The notes beneath the pieces are model-generated. The model ran no database searches. It was not told the DNA's origin and saw only the letters and a list, made by a program, of their open reading frames with translations. The position numbers and the translations under genes are program-made. A stretch of 7,892 nt of DNA from Deltaproteobacteria bacterium (GTDB lineage Bacteria; Desulfobacterota; Binatia; Binatales; Binataceae): contig DAHZDR010000500.1 of the NCBI GenBank assembly GCA_027403435.1, forward strand, positions 1-7,892. Reading direction: 5' to 3'. How positions within the stretch are numbered: the stretch's first letter is position 1; every line of letters starts with the position of its first letter. This document shows positions 6,266 to 7,892 of this stretch, piece after piece.

Positions 6266-6562
6266 ATGCCCACGCAACGCAAAGCGCCCGCCCCGGCCGG
6301 GACTGACCCGTCCGCGCCCGCGGCGGACGGCGCCAAATTCGAAGACCAACTGGCCGCGCTTGAGGCGATCGTCGAGCGGATCGAGTCGGGGGAACATTCG
6401 CTCGAAGAATCGATCGCCGACTTCGAACAGGGCGTCGGTCTGGTGCGCGCGCTCAATCGCCGGCTCGACGAGGCCGAACGCCGGGTGGAGGCGTTGACGC
6501 GCGGCGCCGACGGCGCACTGGTGAGCGAAGCGCTCGACGACGATGACGAAAATTCCGCCTAG
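6266..6562 (+). CDS. xseB: Exodeoxyribonuclease VII small subunit
   Basis: The small, all-helical accessory subunit of ExoVII; several copies bind the coiled-coil region of XseA and are needed for activity. It has 98 residues, slightly longer than the usual 70-85. The extra length is a disordered Pro/Ala-rich leader of about 23 residues. The family core starts at KFEDQLAALEAIVERIESGE (24-43) and continues SLEESIADFEQGVGLVRALN, LDEAERRVE. An acidic tail (EALDDDDE) ends the protein. GAGGA overlapping the xseA TGA stop gives a good ribosome binding site for ATG 6266, 8 bases after xseA, so the two subunits are probably made by coupled translation. The assignment is very secure. Confidence 0.96.
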   Translation: MPTQRKAPAPAGTDPSAPAADGAKFEDQLAALEAIVERIESGEHSLEESIADFEQGVGLVRALNRRLDEAERRVEALTRGADGALVSEALDDDDENSA

Positions 6563-6577
6563 CGGAGCGGCTTGACC

Positions 6578-7321
6578 ATGCGCGCGCGGCTGGACGCCGA
6601 GATGGCGCGGCGCGGCCTTGCGGACAGCCGGGAGCGCGCGGCGCGCCTGATTATGGCCGGGCGCGTGCGGGTCAATTCCCGTCCGGCGGTCAAGCCCGAT
6701 CTGCGCGTGGACGCGGCCACGGAGATCGCCGTGATCGGCGCGGCCGACGAATTCGCCAGCCGCGGCGGCTATAAACTCGCCGCGGCGATGGATCATTTTG
6801 CAATCAACGCCGCCGGGCGCCTGGCGCTCGATATCGGCGCCTCGACGGGGGGCTTCACCGACGTGCTGCTGCGCGGCGGCGCCGCCCGCGTGGTCGCGCT
6901 CGACGTGGGTTACGGCCAGCTTGCCGACCGTTTGCGGCGCGACGCGCGCGTCACCGTGATGGACCGCACGAATATCCGCCATGTCGAGCGGTCCGCTTTG
7001 CCGTATCGGCCCGACCTGGTGGTAATCGATGTCAGTTTCATTTCGCTTAAGCTGGTGCTGCCGCTGGCGCGGGATTTGGCGGCGCCCTCCGCCACGATCA
7101 TCGCACTGGTCAAGCCCCAGTTCGAGGTCGGCCGCGGGATGGTCGGCAAGGGCGGGGTGGTTCGTGACGAACGCCTGCGCGCGGCGGCGCTGCAAAATAT
7201 TCTGGAATTCGCGGCCGCGCAGGGCTTGCTTACGCGCGGCGCAATGGAGTCGCCGCTGGCTGGCGCCGCGGGAAATCGCGAATACCTGGCGTGTTTCGTG
7301 GTCCCGGACGCTGCTGGATAA
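6578..7321 (+). CDS. tlyA: TlyA family rRNA (cytidine-2'-O)-methyltransferase
   Basis: A cytoplasmic SAM-dependent 2'-O-methyltransferase. Characterised TlyA proteins methylate cytidines of 16S and/or 23S rRNA; the older name is hemolysin A. It has 247 residues. An S4-type RNA-binding domain fills about 1-58 (MRARLDAEMARRGL, then SRERAARLIMAGRVRVN). The FtsJ/RrmJ-like methyltransferase domain follows, with SAM motif I LDIGASTGGFTDVLL (84-98). The K-D-K-E catalytic tetrad is present: Lys66 (RGGYKL), Asp151 (VVIDVSF), Lys179 (VKPQFE) and Glu235 (NREYL), each three residues below the M. tuberculosis numbering I recall. ATG 6578 gives the usual TlyA start; an in-frame TTG at 6572 would add two residues. 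GGAG at 6564-6567 is the likely ribosome binding site. It begins 15 bases after xseB, without the ispA and dxs genes often found between them. Confidence 0.95.
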   Translation: MRARLDAEMARRGLADSRERAARLIMAGRVRVNSRPAVKPDLRVDAATEIAVIGAADEFASRGGYKLAAAMDHFAINAAGRLALDIGASTGGFTDVLLRGGAARVVALDVGYGQLADRLRRDARVTVMDRTNIRHVERSALPYRPDLVVIDVSFISLKLVLPLARDLAAPSATIIALVKPQFEVGRGMVGKGGVVRDERLRAAALQNILEFAAAQGLLTRGAMESPLAGAAGNREYLACFVVPDAAG

Positions 7322-7393
7322 AAGCATCACGCGATGCCGGCTCGTGCGGCAAAACCTTCCATTACTGTGCTATCGGGCGCATATTGATGTATC

Positions 7394-7406
7394 GGCGTAA
7401 AACGCC
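7394..7406 (+). terminator. Short hairpin after tlyA, weak terminator candidate
   Basis: GGCGT (7394-7398) and ACGCC (7402-7406) form a perfect 5-bp stem with an AAA loop, followed by ACATTT. It lies 72 bp after the tlyA stop and before the lysM-type gene. A second small stem, GCATC/GATGC (7324-7328 with 7333-7337), sits immediately after tlyA. Neither has a real T-run, so termination is only possible, not shown. Confidence 0.25.
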
Positions 7407-7410
7407 ACAT

Positions 7411-7438
7411 TTGCTTAGGCGCGGATTTCGATTAGACT
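7411..7438 (+). promoter_or_regulatory. Candidate sigma70-type promoter for the LysM-domain gene
   Basis: TTGCTT (7411-7416) and TAGACT (7433-7438) are separated by 16 bp, within a locally AT-rich stretch ending 21 bases before the ATG at 7460. The -10 matches four of six consensus positions and the -35 three of six. The -10 flank reads TAGACTTG, close to TATACTTG before lgt, which mildly supports a shared promoter style. Sequence-only prediction. Confidence 0.35.
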
Positions 7439-7459
7439 TGACGGCGTAGTATCGGCGGT

Positions 7460-7892
7460 ATGGCTGAAACCGTTAGACATCGTCCGGCGATTCAAATCGC
7501 TGGCGTTATCATGCTCATCTTGGCCTCGATGGCGCTGGTCGCGACCGGGGTCGCGCGCGCCGAACCAACCGAGGTTGACCTGCCGGCGTCGCCCCCGGTG
7601 CGGCGCGCGGCGGCGCGGCCCGCCGCATCCATGGCGCCGGCGGCGTCCGTGGCGCGGCCTCCGGCTCAAAAGAAGGACGAAGGAACGGCCGGCGCGGCGG
7701 CGCCTTCGGCTCAAACGGCCGCCGCGGCTGCCGGCCTGTCGCGGCCGCGCGCATATTTTCCGTACACGATTCGTTCTGGCGACAGCCTGGAAGGTATCGC
7801 GGCGGAGTTTGGAGTCGAGGTTGCGGATTTAACGCGGGTGAATCGCCGGCTTTCGGACGACAATCTGATGGCGGGCGACACCATTCGAATTC
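7460..7892 (+). CDS. Secreted LysM-domain protein, N-terminal part (3' end outside window)
   Basis: An open frame from ATG 7460 continues to the window edge: 144 residues with no stop. The N-terminus is a classical signal peptide (basic MAETVRHRP, hydrophobic about 11-30, cleavage probably after VARA at 34), with no lipobox Cys. Residues 35-98 are a low-complexity Ala/Pro/Arg linker with few hydrophobics. A LysM peptidoglycan-binding domain follows from about 100: YTIRSGDSLEGIAAEFGV, then DLTRVNR, then LMAGDTIRI, reaching the edge. The protein therefore acts in the periplasm or at the cell wall. What follows (an M23 peptidase as in NlpD/EnvC, another hydrolase, or only more LysM repeats) cannot be seen. 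GGCGG close to the ATG is a weak ribosome binding site. A 138-bp gap and possible promoter suggest it is transcribed separately from tlyA. Confidence 0.85.
   Translation, partial: MAETVRHRPAIQIAGVIMLILASMALVATGVARAEPTEVDLPASPPVRRAAARPAASMAPAASVARPPAQKKDEGTAGAAAPSAQTAAAAAGLSRPRAYFPYTIRSGDSLEGIAAEFGVEVADLTRVNRRLSDDNLMAGDTIRI

Noticed and set aside
6212..7330. Long minus-strand open frame (372 codons) across xseB and tlyA
   Set aside because: Antisense to secure genes with intact catalytic motifs; composition is that of a shadow frame and no domain is recognisable.
7575..7832. Plus-strand Arg-rich open frame inside the LysM gene
   Set aside because: It is out of frame with the signal peptide and LysM domain encoded from 7460 and is a shadow of that gene.

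Overview
The window is a compact, high-GC bacterial chromosome segment with ordinary housekeeping and cell-envelope genes and almost no free intergenic space. The proteins look Gram-negative and proteobacteria-like: NhaA, both ExoVII subunits, TlyA, a C-terminal processing protease, and a DUF1285-like protein. The Lgt signature and the DUF1285-like protein suggest a deltaproteobacterial or Candidatus Binatota-like lineage, but this is a weak inference. I see no mobile element, CRISPR array, tRNA/rRNA gene or phage signature.

Layout. (1) Bases 1-287 hold the 3' end of nhaA on the + strand. A small hairpin overlapping its stop codon plus a T8 tract looks like an intrinsic terminator. (2) Bases 344-1815 are a minus-strand cluster transcribed right to left: dtd (D-aminoacyl-tRNA deacylase), a DUF1285-like gene, and trmL (tRNA wobble 2'-O-methyltransferase). 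DUF1285-like and trmL are separated by one base. (3) A 103-bp divergent intergenic region (1816-1918) separates dtd from lgt. (4) Bases 1919-7321 are a plus-strand series: lgt, a TlpA/ResA-like membrane thioredoxin, ctpA (S41 peptidase), xseA, xseB and tlyA. Most gaps are 3-15 bp, so they probably form one or two operons; a GC-rich hairpin and 50-70 bp lie before ctpA. (5) A 138-bp, more AT-rich intergenic region carries a short hairpin, a direct repeat and a possible promoter. It precedes a secreted LysM-domain protein that starts at 7460 and runs off the right edge.

Functional themes: the minus cluster concerns tRNA quality control and modification. The plus series combines envelope biogenesis (lipoprotein lipidation, extracytoplasmic thiol redox, periplasmic proteolysis, peptidoglycan binding) with DNA processing (ExoVII) and ribosomal RNA methylation (TlyA).

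I did not find a convincing new biological system. The points most worth a second look are an Lgt homologue with substitutions at several positions important in E. coli Lgt, the uncharacterised DUF1285-like protein between two tRNA-enzyme genes, the direct xseB-tlyA junction lacking the often intervening ispA/dxs genes, and possible leaderless or near-leaderless starts for lgt and ctpA.
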